DNA of 5,863 bases. Source: Anaerolineae bacterium. Its GTDB lineage: Bacteria; Chloroflexota; Anaerolineae; B4-G1; SLSP01. Shown here in pieces: positions 1-5,325 of the stretch. Location of the stretch: assembly GCA_016934645.1 (NCBI GenBank), contig JAFGSL010000482.1, forward strand, positions 1-5,863. Reading direction: 5' to 3'. The position numbers and the translations under genes were made by a program. A model generated the notes under the pieces. It was not told the origin of the DNA. It saw only the letters and a program-made list of their open reading frames with translations, and ran no database searches. Every line of letters begins with the position of its first letter. Positions within the stretch are counted from its first letter, which is position 1.

Positions 1-23
1 GGTTGCGCAGTGTACCTGCATTT

Positions 24-42
24 GGCATTTTCGGCAAGTGCC
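24..42 (+). other. Small stem-loop in upstream noncoding DNA
   Basis: GGCATTT (24-30) can pair with AAGTGCC (36-42) around the 5-nt loop TCGGC, giving seven pairs with one G-U wobble. No T-tract follows, so it is not a canonical terminator. It may lie in the last codons or 3' tail of a gene that begins left of the window: one frame stays open until a TGA at 45-47, but about 15 codons are too few to identify a protein. Function is unknown. Confidence 0.25.
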
Positions 43-52
43 TGTGACGCGA

Positions 53-66
53 GGGGGGTCTCCCCC
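53..66. repeat. G-run/C-run hairpin with TCT loop
   Basis: Five G (54-58) pair with five C (62-66) around TCT, a compact all-GC hairpin. The nearest long T-run starts about 20 nt downstream (88-94), too far for a standard intrinsic terminator, although it may still help separate transcription of an upstream gene from the LysM gene. Its core, G-run + GTCTCC + C-run, resembles the hairpin at 5258-5281, which suggests members of a dispersed palindrome family; this is inference from two copies. Confidence 0.35.
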
Positions 67-91
67 AGATTATTGATAAGATACCTCTTTT

Positions 92-120
92 TTTACTTTT
101 TGTGATTTTTATAGTATAAT
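92..120 (+). promoter_or_regulatory. Distal sigma70-like promoter (P1) of the LysM gene
   Basis: A perfect -10 hexamer TATAAT (115-120) lies 17 nt after TTTACT (92-97), a 4/6 match to the -35 consensus. The surrounding 70-120 tract is strongly AT-rich with several T-runs, as in UP-element-like DNA. The expected start is near 127, giving a leader of about 93 nt before the ATG at 220. That leader would contain the palindrome at 129-143. Confidence 0.6.
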
Positions 121-128
121 TCTTACAA

Positions 129-160
129 AGGTTCACCGAACCTCAGGGTTCGCAAAACCT
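129..160. promoter_or_regulatory. Palindromic operator candidate between two promoters
   Basis: AGGTTC-ACC-GAACCT (129-143) is a perfect 6-bp inverted repeat with a 3-bp centre. A degenerate second copy follows, AGGGTTC (145-151) and AAACCT (155-160), placed 16-17 bp further on. The first copy would sit at about +3 to +17 of P1, and the second touches the proposed -35 of P2. This arrangement fits a dimeric repressor binding tandem sites. Alternatively the first copy forms a small 5' hairpin in P1 transcripts. No regulator gene is present in the window. Confidence 0.4.
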
Positions 161-188
161 TGTTGCAAAACAGATTAACGTGTATAAT
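160..188 (+). promoter_or_regulatory. Proximal sigma70-like promoter (P2) of the LysM gene
   Basis: A second perfect TATAAT occurs at 183-188. The hexamer 17 nt upstream, TTGTTG (160-165), matches the -35 consensus at only 3/6. A start near 195 would give a short leader of about 25 nt that still includes the Shine-Dalgarno at 206-212. The strong -10 and good placement support it; the weak -35 lowers confidence and suggests activator dependence or a secondary role. Confidence 0.45.
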
Positions 189-219
189 ATCTGTGAATTT
201 AACAGAAAGGAGATTCCCT

Positions 220-906
220 ATGAGTCGCAAATCAATTTCTGTGATGTTGACCATTCTTGTGGTGTTCTCCCTTGCGCTAACTGGATGCAAGAAGTCTGCC
301 ACGCCGCCGCTGGCAGATATCCAAGCTGAGGATGAGTCAGCCATGATGGTGGAAGAGGCTGGAGCAAACCCAACGCCTGTTGTGGTCGAACCGGTGGCCG
401 AGGAACCTACTACTGTTGCACCTGTTGAGGAAGCTACAGAAGCGCCCACCACTGAGGCGACCGAGGTTGTTGCTGAGGAGACCGAAGAGACATCTGAGGT
501 GGCGCTGCCCGTAGTGGTCAGCGGTGATGAAACTGAGGCCACGCCGGAAGCCACTGCTGAACCCGTGACCACGAGCACACCCGGTAAGCACGTGGTGCAG
601 GCTGGCGAGAATCTGTTCCGCATTGCGTTGCGCTACGGCACGACCGTCGAAGCTATCTCCAAAGCTAATGGGATTACCAACGCCGCGCTGATCTACGTTG
701 GGCAAGAGCTTACCATCCCCGGTGGAACCGGCGATGAGACGCCAGCGCCCGTGTCGAGTGGGGAGAAAATCCATATCGTGCAGCCCGGCGAGAACCTGTT
801 CCGCATTGCGCTGAAGTATAACTACAGCCAGTATTATCTCGCCGAGTACAACGGGATTTCCAATCCAGCTCTTATCTACGTTGGGCAGGCTATTCGTATT
901 CCTTAA
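220..906 (+). CDS. LysM-domain lipoprotein (two C-terminal LysM repeats)
   Basis: A 228-residue exported protein predicted to be lipid-anchored and to bind peptidoglycan or a related N-acetylglucosamine glycan through LysM modules. The ATG at 220 is chosen because AAAGGAG (206-212) sits 7 nt upstream and the protein then opens with a classical lipoprotein signal: MSRK n-region, hydrophobic residues 8-20 and lipobox LTGC with the acylated Cys at 23. Residues 26-122 form a low-complexity Glu/Thr/Pro/Val/Ala linker with no Lys or Arg, probably an extended acidic spacer. LysM1 spans about 123-167 and LysM2 about 183-228; both carry the QxGENLFRIAL opening and the ALIYVGQ-x-x-x-IP closing, and LysM2 ends exactly at the C terminus. 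No catalytic domain is present, so it is a binder or tether and not a hydrolase. Expression probably comes from the two promoters upstream. The family call is secure; the exact ligand is not known. Confidence 0.9.
   Translation: MSRKSISVMLTILVVFSLALTGCKKSATPPLADIQAEDESAMMVEEAGANPTPVVVEPVAEEPTTVAPVEEATEAPTTEATEVVAEETEETSEVALPVVVSGDETEATPEATAEPVTTSTPGKHVVQAGENLFRIALRYGTTVEAISKANGITNAALIYVGQELTIPGGTGDETPAPVSSGEKIHIVQPGENLFRIALKYNYSQYYLAEYNGISNPALIYVGQAIRIP
589..903 (+). repeat. Internal duplication encoding the two LysM units
   Basis: Units 589-720 and 772-903 align without gaps at a constant offset of 183 bp (61 codons). Exact shared blocks include CTGTTCCGCATTGCG (613-627 and 796-810) and ATCTACGTTGGGCA (691-704 and 874-887). 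By my count 26 of 44 aligned residues are identical. Identity is concentrated at the ends of the module, while the middle (TTVEAISKA in unit 1, YSQYYLAEY in unit 2) differs almost completely. Confidence 0.85.
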
Positions 907-914
907 AGTTTAAG
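902..914. other. AT-rich palindrome over the stop codon
   Basis: CTTAAA-G-TTTAAG is a perfect 6-bp inverted repeat about one central base, overlapping the TAA stop at 904-906. The 1-nt centre makes a full RNA hairpin impossible and no T-tract follows, so it is not an intrinsic terminator. It could be a protein site or chance. Confidence 0.25.
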
Positions 915-918
915 CGGC

Positions 919-1014
919 AGACCACAAAAGTCTTACGCGATATCGATTGGACAGCGACTTGCTGTGGACCAGAAGTCCGCAAGATGTACGTGCCTGCTGC
1001 GACTTTTGTAGTCT
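919..1014. other. Long inverted repeat enclosing nested hairpins in the spacer
   Basis: AGACCACAAAAGTC (919-932) is the reverse complement of GACTTTTGTAGTCT (1001-1014) except for one C-A mismatch, so 13 of 14 positions pair. Between the arms lie ACAGC-GACTT-GCTGT (951-965) and, directly abutting, GGAC-CAGAA-GTCC (966-978). Together these predict a branched RNA fold in the spacer before the methyltransferase gene, whose ATG is 4 nt past the right arm. An alternative pairing, GCGGCAG (914-920) with CTGCTGC (994-1000), would exclude the outer stem. It could be a 5' regulatory leader, a small RNA, or a MITE-like element with 14-bp terminal repeats; I see no clear target-site duplication and no known riboswitch. 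Confidence 0.5.
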
Positions 1015-1017
1015 TCA

Positions 1018-1812
1018 ATGATGGGCAAGATCGTCAGTCTGAACAGTGAACGTGTGCGGCGAGTGCGGACGCTTGAGCGTAGCACTCGCCGTCGTTATCA
1101 TGAAAGCTTGTTCGTTGCCGAAGGGCTGCGCCTGGTTCAGGAAATCCTCGCCGCAGGTCTGCCCACCCACGAAGTGTTTTACACCGCTGCATTTGCCGAG
1201 AGCGCGCCTGGCAATACTCTCGTCGCTGCTTGCGTGGAACGTACGAGTGCATGTTGGGAAGTGTCCGCAGAAGTGATGCAAGCCTTGGCCGACACGGAGA
1301 CGCCCCAGGGCATCCTCGTCGTTCTGCCAATCCCTGACCTGCAGTGCGATGCTGCCGCTCCATTCACGTTGATCCCCGATGGTATCCGCGACCCTGGCAA
1401 TCTGGGGACGATGCTTCGCACGGCCTGGGCAGCTGGTGTCTCCCAGGTTTTGTTGCCGCCTGGGGCGGTGGATTACACTAATCCGAAGGTGGTGCGTGCC
1501 GGTATGGGTGCGCATTTTTACCTGCCGATTCACCGGATGGCGTGGCGGGATATCCGCGCCAGCCTGAATGGCGCGCAGGTGTGGTTGGCCGAGGCCGGGC
1601 CAGGAACGCCCTACGATGCGGTAGACTGGCGCGAGTGCGTGGCACTCGTCGTTGGTGGGGAAGCCGAGGGTGCAAGCCCCGAAGGCCGTGCGCTGGCCGC
1701 CGGCCAGCACGTTACCATCCCGATGGCGGCTGGCGTGGATTCGCTTAACGCGGCTATGGCTGCGGTGATCGTGCTCTTTGAGGCGGCCCGGCAGCGTGGC
1801 GTGGGAAGATGA
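1018..1812 (+). CDS. SpoU/TrmH-family RNA 2'-O-ribose methyltransferase
   Basis: A 264-residue SPOUT-class enzyme expected to transfer a methyl group from S-adenosylmethionine to a ribose 2'-OH in rRNA or tRNA in the cytoplasm. Residues 1-105 match the substrate-binding N domain (VAEGLRLVQEILAAG at 33-47; ETPQGILVV at 94-102). The catalytic knot domain shows motif 1, DPGNLGTMLR at 125-134 with Asn128 and Arg134; motif 2, VVGGEAEGA at 211-219 with Glu215; and motif 3, IPMAAGVDSLNAAMA at 234-248 with Ser242 and Asn244. All expected catalytic and cofactor-loop positions are therefore present. Length is normal for the RlmB/TsnR-like group, but the target nucleotide cannot be assigned, so no symbol is given. 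Two ATGs are adjacent (1018 and 1021); either fits the usual family N terminus. No Shine-Dalgarno precedes them, and the right arm of the spacer inverted repeat ends 4 nt upstream. The next gene starts 10 nt downstream, suggesting cotranscription. Confidence 0.92.
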   Translation: MMGKIVSLNSERVRRVRTLERSTRRRYHESLFVAEGLRLVQEILAAGLPTHEVFYTAAFAESAPGNTLVAACVERTSACWEVSAEVMQALADTETPQGILVVLPIPDLQCDAAAPFTLIPDGIRDPGNLGTMLRTAWAAGVSQVLLPPGAVDYTNPKVVRAGMGAHFYLPIHRMAWRDIRASLNGAQVWLAEAGPGTPYDAVDWRECVALVVGGEAEGASPEGRALAAGQHVTIPMAAGVDSLNAAMAAVIVLFEAARQRGVGR

Positions 1813-1822
1813 GAGGTGGTAT

Positions 1823-3427
1823 ATGAGCCAGGTCCACTATCGTCGCATCTGGCGCAGACTGACGGCGATCATCACGACCGCTAACCTTTGTGGAGCAGGT
1901 CTGCTTGTATTTTACTTTACCAACATTTATGGCGGTGTGACGCAATCTCCGATAGCCGGGGCGGGGCTGGAATTGGGCGTTACCATTTTGATCACTGTGG
2001 GACTGTTGGCGTTAGGAAATTGGCTTTCAGGGCGGCGACTCGACGTGATGTGGGTATGGTATCGTCGGGCTGTAGCCGAGGCGCATCCTGAGCCGGCTCC
2101 CCTGCACATCCAACGATTGGCGTTGAATATGCCGGCCATTTCTGCGGGCACAACGCTCACCATGTGGGCTGTGGCCAGTCTGATCATTGCTGTATTGAAT
2201 GGCTTTGATCCAGCAACGCGACGTTGGCTTTGGAATGCTTTTGGACAGATTCTGTTGGGTGGGATGATTTCTGCGCCCGTCACAGCGGTTTTGATCTATT
2301 TTGCCCTTGATCGCGCGTGGCGATCTGAGCTACCTCTCTTCTTCCGGGGCGGTGACCTGACCCAAATCTCGGCTTTCCGTTTGCGAATCAGAAGTAGGAT
2401 GCTGATTCTATTTGTCGTTGGGACGATTCCGTTACTTTTATTGGCGGTGCTTTCTTATGGCCAGGTCACGCAGATGGTTCAGGCAGCACAGCCTGCCCTC
2501 TTACTTCCGCGATTGCTCCGTTTGACCGTCTTACTCGGGATTAGCGGTCTCCTTACGGCAGTTGTACTTGCACAGACAATGAGTGCTTCTGTCATTGAGC
2601 CGTTGGAGACGTTAAGCCAGTCGATGACGGCGGTGGGTGAAGGCAATCTCGACGTGCGGATGGCGGTGACCTCCAACGACGAAATCGGCGTTGTCTCAGC
2701 GCGTTTCAACGATATGACGACCAACCTCAAGCGCCGGCACGTTGAGTTGCAGACCGTCTACCAGATCAGCCAGGATATCACGGGGAGCCTGGAACTGGAA
2801 CAGACATTGCAGACGATCCTGGAGCGCGTGCGGCAGATGGTGGCCTATGATGGCGCGGAGATTTGTCTCTATGACGAGATGACGGCTTCCTTGCGCGTAC
2901 AGGCCTGGGCGGGATCCGAGCATATACGTGTAGACACTCGCGATCAGGTATATCGCCTGGGGGAAGGCTTTACCGGCTGGATCGGCGAGAACAAGCAGAG
3001 CTTGCTCATTCCCGATGTCGATCAACATCTGGGACAAAAGCCCGTCACCCGGCAAGTTGCTGATGGCATCGCGGTCAATGGCTACCTGGGTGTTCCGTTG
3101 CTGGTTGGACCAAAATTAGTCGGCACGTTGGAAGTGGTCACTGTGGCTACTGATGCTCTTGATGTGCATGCGCAACAGCTTTTGGAAACCGTCGCACCGC
3201 AAGCGGCGATTGCGATTCATAATGCCCGCCAGGTCCTAGAGCGGGAACGCCGCTTGAAGGAGCAAATTGAGCAATTGCGGATTGAAGTGGATGAGGTCAA
3301 GCGTGCGCGACAGGTTGAGGAAGTCACGGAGACGGATTACTTCCGCGATTTGCAGGAGAAGGCTCGGCAGATAAGGTCAGCGTCGAGGTCTGCTGCATCA
3401 AAGAAGGCTGATAATTCCGTCTCGTGA
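1823..3427 (+). CDS. Six-TM membrane sensor with HAMP and GAF domains, no output domain
   Basis: A 534-residue inner-membrane protein, probably a signal receiver. Start ATG 1823 is supported by GAGGTGG (1813-1819); a longer in-frame opening would overlap the methyltransferase gene. Six hydrophobic segments lie at about 13-35, 46-67, 107-126, 139-161, 191-212 and 230-255. A HAMP linker follows (about 247-304: Pro260, then DEIG at 286-289), then a GAF domain (about 323-470: RLGEGFTGWIGE at 378-389, IPDVD at 396-400, YLGVPLLVG at 421-429, GTLEV at 434-438, AIAIHNARQ at 462-470). The tail is a charged coiled coil (470-500) with TDYFRDLQEKARQIR at 504-518. From memory, the 6TM-HAMP layout and ANLCGAG near the N terminus resemble the Rv1318c/Rv3645 class of adenylate cyclases, but no cyclase, kinase, GGDEF or chemotaxis domain follows. 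GAF ligand is unknown; no bilin-type Cys is evident. It probably acts through a partner protein, which is inference. Confidence 0.88.
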   Translation: MSQVHYRRIWRRLTAIITTANLCGAGLLVFYFTNIYGGVTQSPIAGAGLELGVTILITVGLLALGNWLSGRRLDVMWVWYRRAVAEAHPEPAPLHIQRLALNMPAISAGTTLTMWAVASLIIAVLNGFDPATRRWLWNAFGQILLGGMISAPVTAVLIYFALDRAWRSELPLFFRGGDLTQISAFRLRIRSRMLILFVVGTIPLLLLAVLSYGQVTQMVQAAQPALLLPRLLRLTVLLGISGLLTAVVLAQTMSASVIEPLETLSQSMTAVGEGNLDVRMAVTSNDEIGVVSARFNDMTTNLKRRHVELQTVYQISQDITGSLELEQTLQTILERVRQMVAYDGAEICLYDEMTASLRVQAWAGSEHIRVDTRDQVYRLGEGFTGWIGENKQSLLIPDVDQHLGQKPVTRQVADGIAVNGYLGVPLLVGPKLVGTLEVVTVATDALDVHAQQLLETVAPQAAIAIHNARQVLERERRLKEQIEQLRIEVDEVKRARQVEEVTETDYFRDLQEKARQIRSASRSAASKKADNSVS

Positions 3428-3445
3428 TGCCTGTTAGCTCGGGGT

Positions 3446-3488
3446 ATTGCCTCACTCGCTAATCCTGTTACAATGCGGGTGAGGTAGT
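3446..3488. promoter_or_regulatory. Inverted repeat enclosing the promoter and Shine-Dalgarno of the peptidase gene
   Basis: CCTCACTCGC (3450-3459) pairs with GCGGGTGAGG (3475-3484) at 9 Watson-Crick positions plus one G-U. Four further outward pairs (3446-3449 with 3485-3488, two of them wobbles) extend the stem. The loop holds the -10 box, and the right arm includes GAGGT (3481-3485), the only Shine-Dalgarno candidate for ATG 3497. In RNA read through from upstream this hairpin would hide the ribosome site; RNA started at the local promoter would lack the left arm. It could equally be a DNA operator. Confidence 0.45.
3447..3474 (+). promoter_or_regulatory. Extended -10 promoter for the peptidase gene
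   Basis: TACAAT (3469-3474, 5/6 to consensus) is preceded by TG at 3466-3467, forming an extended -10 element. TTGCCT (3447-3452, 4/6) lies 16 nt upstream as the -35. The expected start is near 3481, leaving a very short leader of about 16 nt before ATG 3497. Position in the 69-nt gap after a stop codon supports independent transcription of the downstream gene. Confidence 0.55.
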
Positions 3489-3496
3489 CCGAAGTT

Positions 3497-5245
3497 ATGA
3501 AGCGTCTCTTGTTGGTCCTATTAGTAGTCATCGGTCTCGCGTGCCGTATCTTTGTGCCCGCGCTGCCGTCGTCCCCGGCTGTTGAAACCGTGACGCCGTC
3601 TGTAACCTCGCCATCCACGGCGACGCTGTCTTCAGTGGCCTTGTCTCCTGTGCCGTTTCCCACACCGACGCTTACCCCATCTCCTGTTCCCACATCACTG
3701 CCTGTTGGACCGGGCTTGGAAATCGATAGCGTGCAGTTTTTCCCGTGGCCGCTGTATCCCGGGGATTGGGTGAGTGTATCCGTGAATCCCCGGGTGCCAG
3801 TAGACGTCACCGGACCGCTGACGCTCACATGGGCATTGGACAACACGAATATCTTAACTGCGCCGGTCGGCTTCGAGGGACTTGACGCGCGGTTGCGGGC
3901 GCGTTTCTATTGGGCCTGGCGGGTTCCTGAGACGACATCCGCCATTCCTCTGACATTTACGTTGCTCTTGCCGCCGGATGCTTTCGATCCTGATCTGGCA
4001 GATAACACACTGATCGTGCCCATCTCACCGCTTCCCATTGCGGCATTTCACGCCCCGGAACCGGAAGCCAAGTGGATGTCCACGGAATTTCCTGGCGTGC
4101 GTTTGTACTATCTCACCGGGACAGCTGCTGGGCGTGATCTGGATGACATCGCCAACGAGGTCGCCGCAGCCTACGCAGATGTTGGGGCGTGTTTGGGCTT
4201 CAGTGCGGTTGGTGATTTGTTGGACATCTACCTGCTGGATCGGGTGATCGGGCATGGCGGCTATGCGTCATGGGATTGGGCTGCTATCAGCTACACCGAC
4301 CGGCAGTATACCCCCTCAGACTTGGGCATACTGTTGCGCCATGAACTGACGCATCGGCTGGATGCGGCATTGGGTTGTCAGGCTGCTCCCTCGGTGGTGC
4401 GTGAGGGCTTGGCGGTCTATGTGGCTGGCGGGCATTATTGGGCGGGATCAACTGTCCAGGATACAGCGGCCTTGCGTACTTCGGTGCATTACATCCCACT
4501 CTCGCAGCTTGCCGACGATTTCTACACACTCCAGCATGAGGTCAGCTATCGTGAGGCTGGCGCTTTTATCGATTATATCGTCGAGCACTTCGGCTGGGAA
4601 GGGATGGAGACGTTCTGTCGGACCACTCTGTCAGGCGAGTGGGAAGACACCGCAGCACAACTCAGTGCTGGGCTTCTCGCACTTGGGGAGGTAGATTGGC
4701 AGGCGTTCGAGAGAACGTGGGAGGCCTGGTTGGACGCGCAGCCGGTGTCACCGGAAACTCTGACGCGCCTGGAGGTGGAATTGCGTTTGATGGAGGCCGT
4801 GCGCGCTTACCAGCGCATCTACGATCCCGGCGCGCATTTTATGGAAGGGATATTGTTTAGTCCTCAGGATGGCGTACAATGGAACATCACGGCGGATTTT
4901 GTGCGTCGACCGCATGAAGTCGAACCGGTGGCGTTGGAATTGCTACTGGCGATGGCGCAAGAGGCTGTCTCCTATGGTGCTATCGAGGCGGTCGAAAGTC
5001 CGTTAGCGGCTGTGGAGGACGCACTGGTGAACGGTTTTCCGCAGACCGGCCTGGCCGCCGATGTGCGAGTGATTGTCGCAGCCGCGTTGGCGCAGGGCTA
5101 CGAGCCTTATCGCCTGCTCCCATATCTTGACGGTAGTTACGAGGTTCACGCGCTTGTGCAGGCGGCGTGGCCGACGCAGTGCGTGCTGACGGCGTCGCAG
5201 GTGGGAACGGCTTGGTCGGTGACGGCACTGCCGTTGAGCGATTGA
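3497..5245 (+). CDS. Exported gluzincin-type zinc metallopeptidase (peptidase MA-like)
   Basis: A 582-residue secreted or surface-attached predicted peptidase. ATG 3497 has GAGGT at 3481-3485, a long 11-nt spacing. Residues 1-16 form a very short signal (MKR, then a Leu/Val/Ile core) ending GLAC; Cys16 could be lipidated, though Gly at -3 makes the lipobox imperfect. Residues 21-72 are a Pro/Ser/Thr-rich stalk. Residues about 73-178 look like a beta-sandwich of the CARDB/Ig-like kind (paired W/F-rich strands, ending DPDLADNTLIVPI). The catalytic part, about 195-415, has HELTH at 282-286 (zinc ligands His282 and His286, catalytic Glu283) and REGLAVYVAGG at 302-312, where Glu303 fits the third zinc ligand 17 residues after His286. 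This HExxH...EGLA(x)Y pattern is typical of the peptidase MA-like group. The C-terminal 420-582 is mostly helical in character and unrecognised. Substrate is unknown; no cognate inhibitor or maturation gene is adjacent. Confidence 0.82.
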   Translation: MKRLLLVLLVVIGLACRIFVPALPSSPAVETVTPSVTSPSTATLSSVALSPVPFPTPTLTPSPVPTSLPVGPGLEIDSVQFFPWPLYPGDWVSVSVNPRVPVDVTGPLTLTWALDNTNILTAPVGFEGLDARLRARFYWAWRVPETTSAIPLTFTLLLPPDAFDPDLADNTLIVPISPLPIAAFHAPEPEAKWMSTEFPGVRLYYLTGTAAGRDLDDIANEVAAAYADVGACLGFSAVGDLLDIYLLDRVIGHGGYASWDWAAISYTDRQYTPSDLGILLRHELTHRLDAALGCQAAPSVVREGLAVYVAGGHYWAGSTVQDTAALRTSVHYIPLSQLADDFYTLQHEVSYREAGAFIDYIVEHFGWEGMETFCRTTLSGEWEDTAAQLSAGLLALGEVDWQAFERTWEAWLDAQPVSPETLTRLEVELRLMEAVRAYQRIYDPGAHFMEGILFSPQDGVQWNITADFVRRPHEVEPVALELLLAMAQEAVSYGAIEAVESPLAAVEDALVNGFPQTGLAADVRVIVAAALAQGYEPYRLLPYLDGSYEVHALVQAAWPTQCVLTASQVGTAWSVTALPLSD

Positions 5246-5257
5246 GAGTGCGCGTGT

Positions 5258-5281
5258 TGCACGGGCGTCTCCGCCCGTGCA
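5258..5281. terminator. Strong GC-rich hairpin between the peptidase and alkyltransferase genes
   Basis: TGCACGGGCG (5258-5267) and CGCCCGTGCA (5272-5281) form a perfect 10-bp stem with a TCTC loop, 12 nt after the peptidase stop codon. No U-tract follows, so it is not a textbook intrinsic terminator; it may still pause or stop polymerase, protect the upstream mRNA 3' end, or be a dispersed palindromic repeat. The apical GTCTCC core is shared with the hairpin at 53-66. Confidence 0.5.
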
Positions 5282-5325
5282 TACTGTCCGTGTGTATGTT
5301 CACATGATATTCGGCGAGGTGAACA

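Noticed and set aside
1..47. C-terminal end of an upstream gene finishing at TGA 45-47
   Set aside because: Only about 15 codons are visible and more than one frame is open, so neither the frame nor a product can be supported.
53..95. Intrinsic terminator from the G/C hairpin and following T-run
   Set aside because: The T-run starts over 20 nt past the hairpin, too far for the standard mechanism, so only the hairpin is annotated.
123..623. Minus-strand open frame encoding a Ser/Thr/Val-rich 166-residue product
   Set aside because: It mirrors the Glu/Thr/Pro linker of the LysM lipoprotein on the other strand; the low-complexity composition is a by-product, and there is no ribosome site or recognisable domain.
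914..1014. tRNA gene in the structured spacer
   Set aside because: There is no GGTTCGAATCC-like T-arm, no anticodon stem in the correct place and no 7-bp acceptor pairing at tRNA distance.
1015..1710. Minus-strand open frame of 231 codons
   Set aside because: It lies wholly across the well-supported methyltransferase gene, has no family motifs and is explained by the high GC content leaving few stop codons.
1778..1822. Earlier start for the HAMP-GAF gene overlapping the methyltransferase gene
   Set aside because: The extra 15 residues show no family-like sequence, and ATG 1823 has a clear GAGGTGG ribosome site just after the preceding stop codon.
3337..3846. Minus-strand open frame of 169 codons across the gap before the peptidase gene
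   Set aside because: It overlaps the ends of two real genes, and its Gly/Val/Thr-rich part is the complement of the Pro/Ser/Thr stalk.
5291..5304. CRP-like site TGTG-N6-CACA upstream of the alkyltransferase gene
   Set aside because: The CRP/FNR-type consensus needs eight bases between TGTG and CACA; here there are six, and no good promoter is placed near it.
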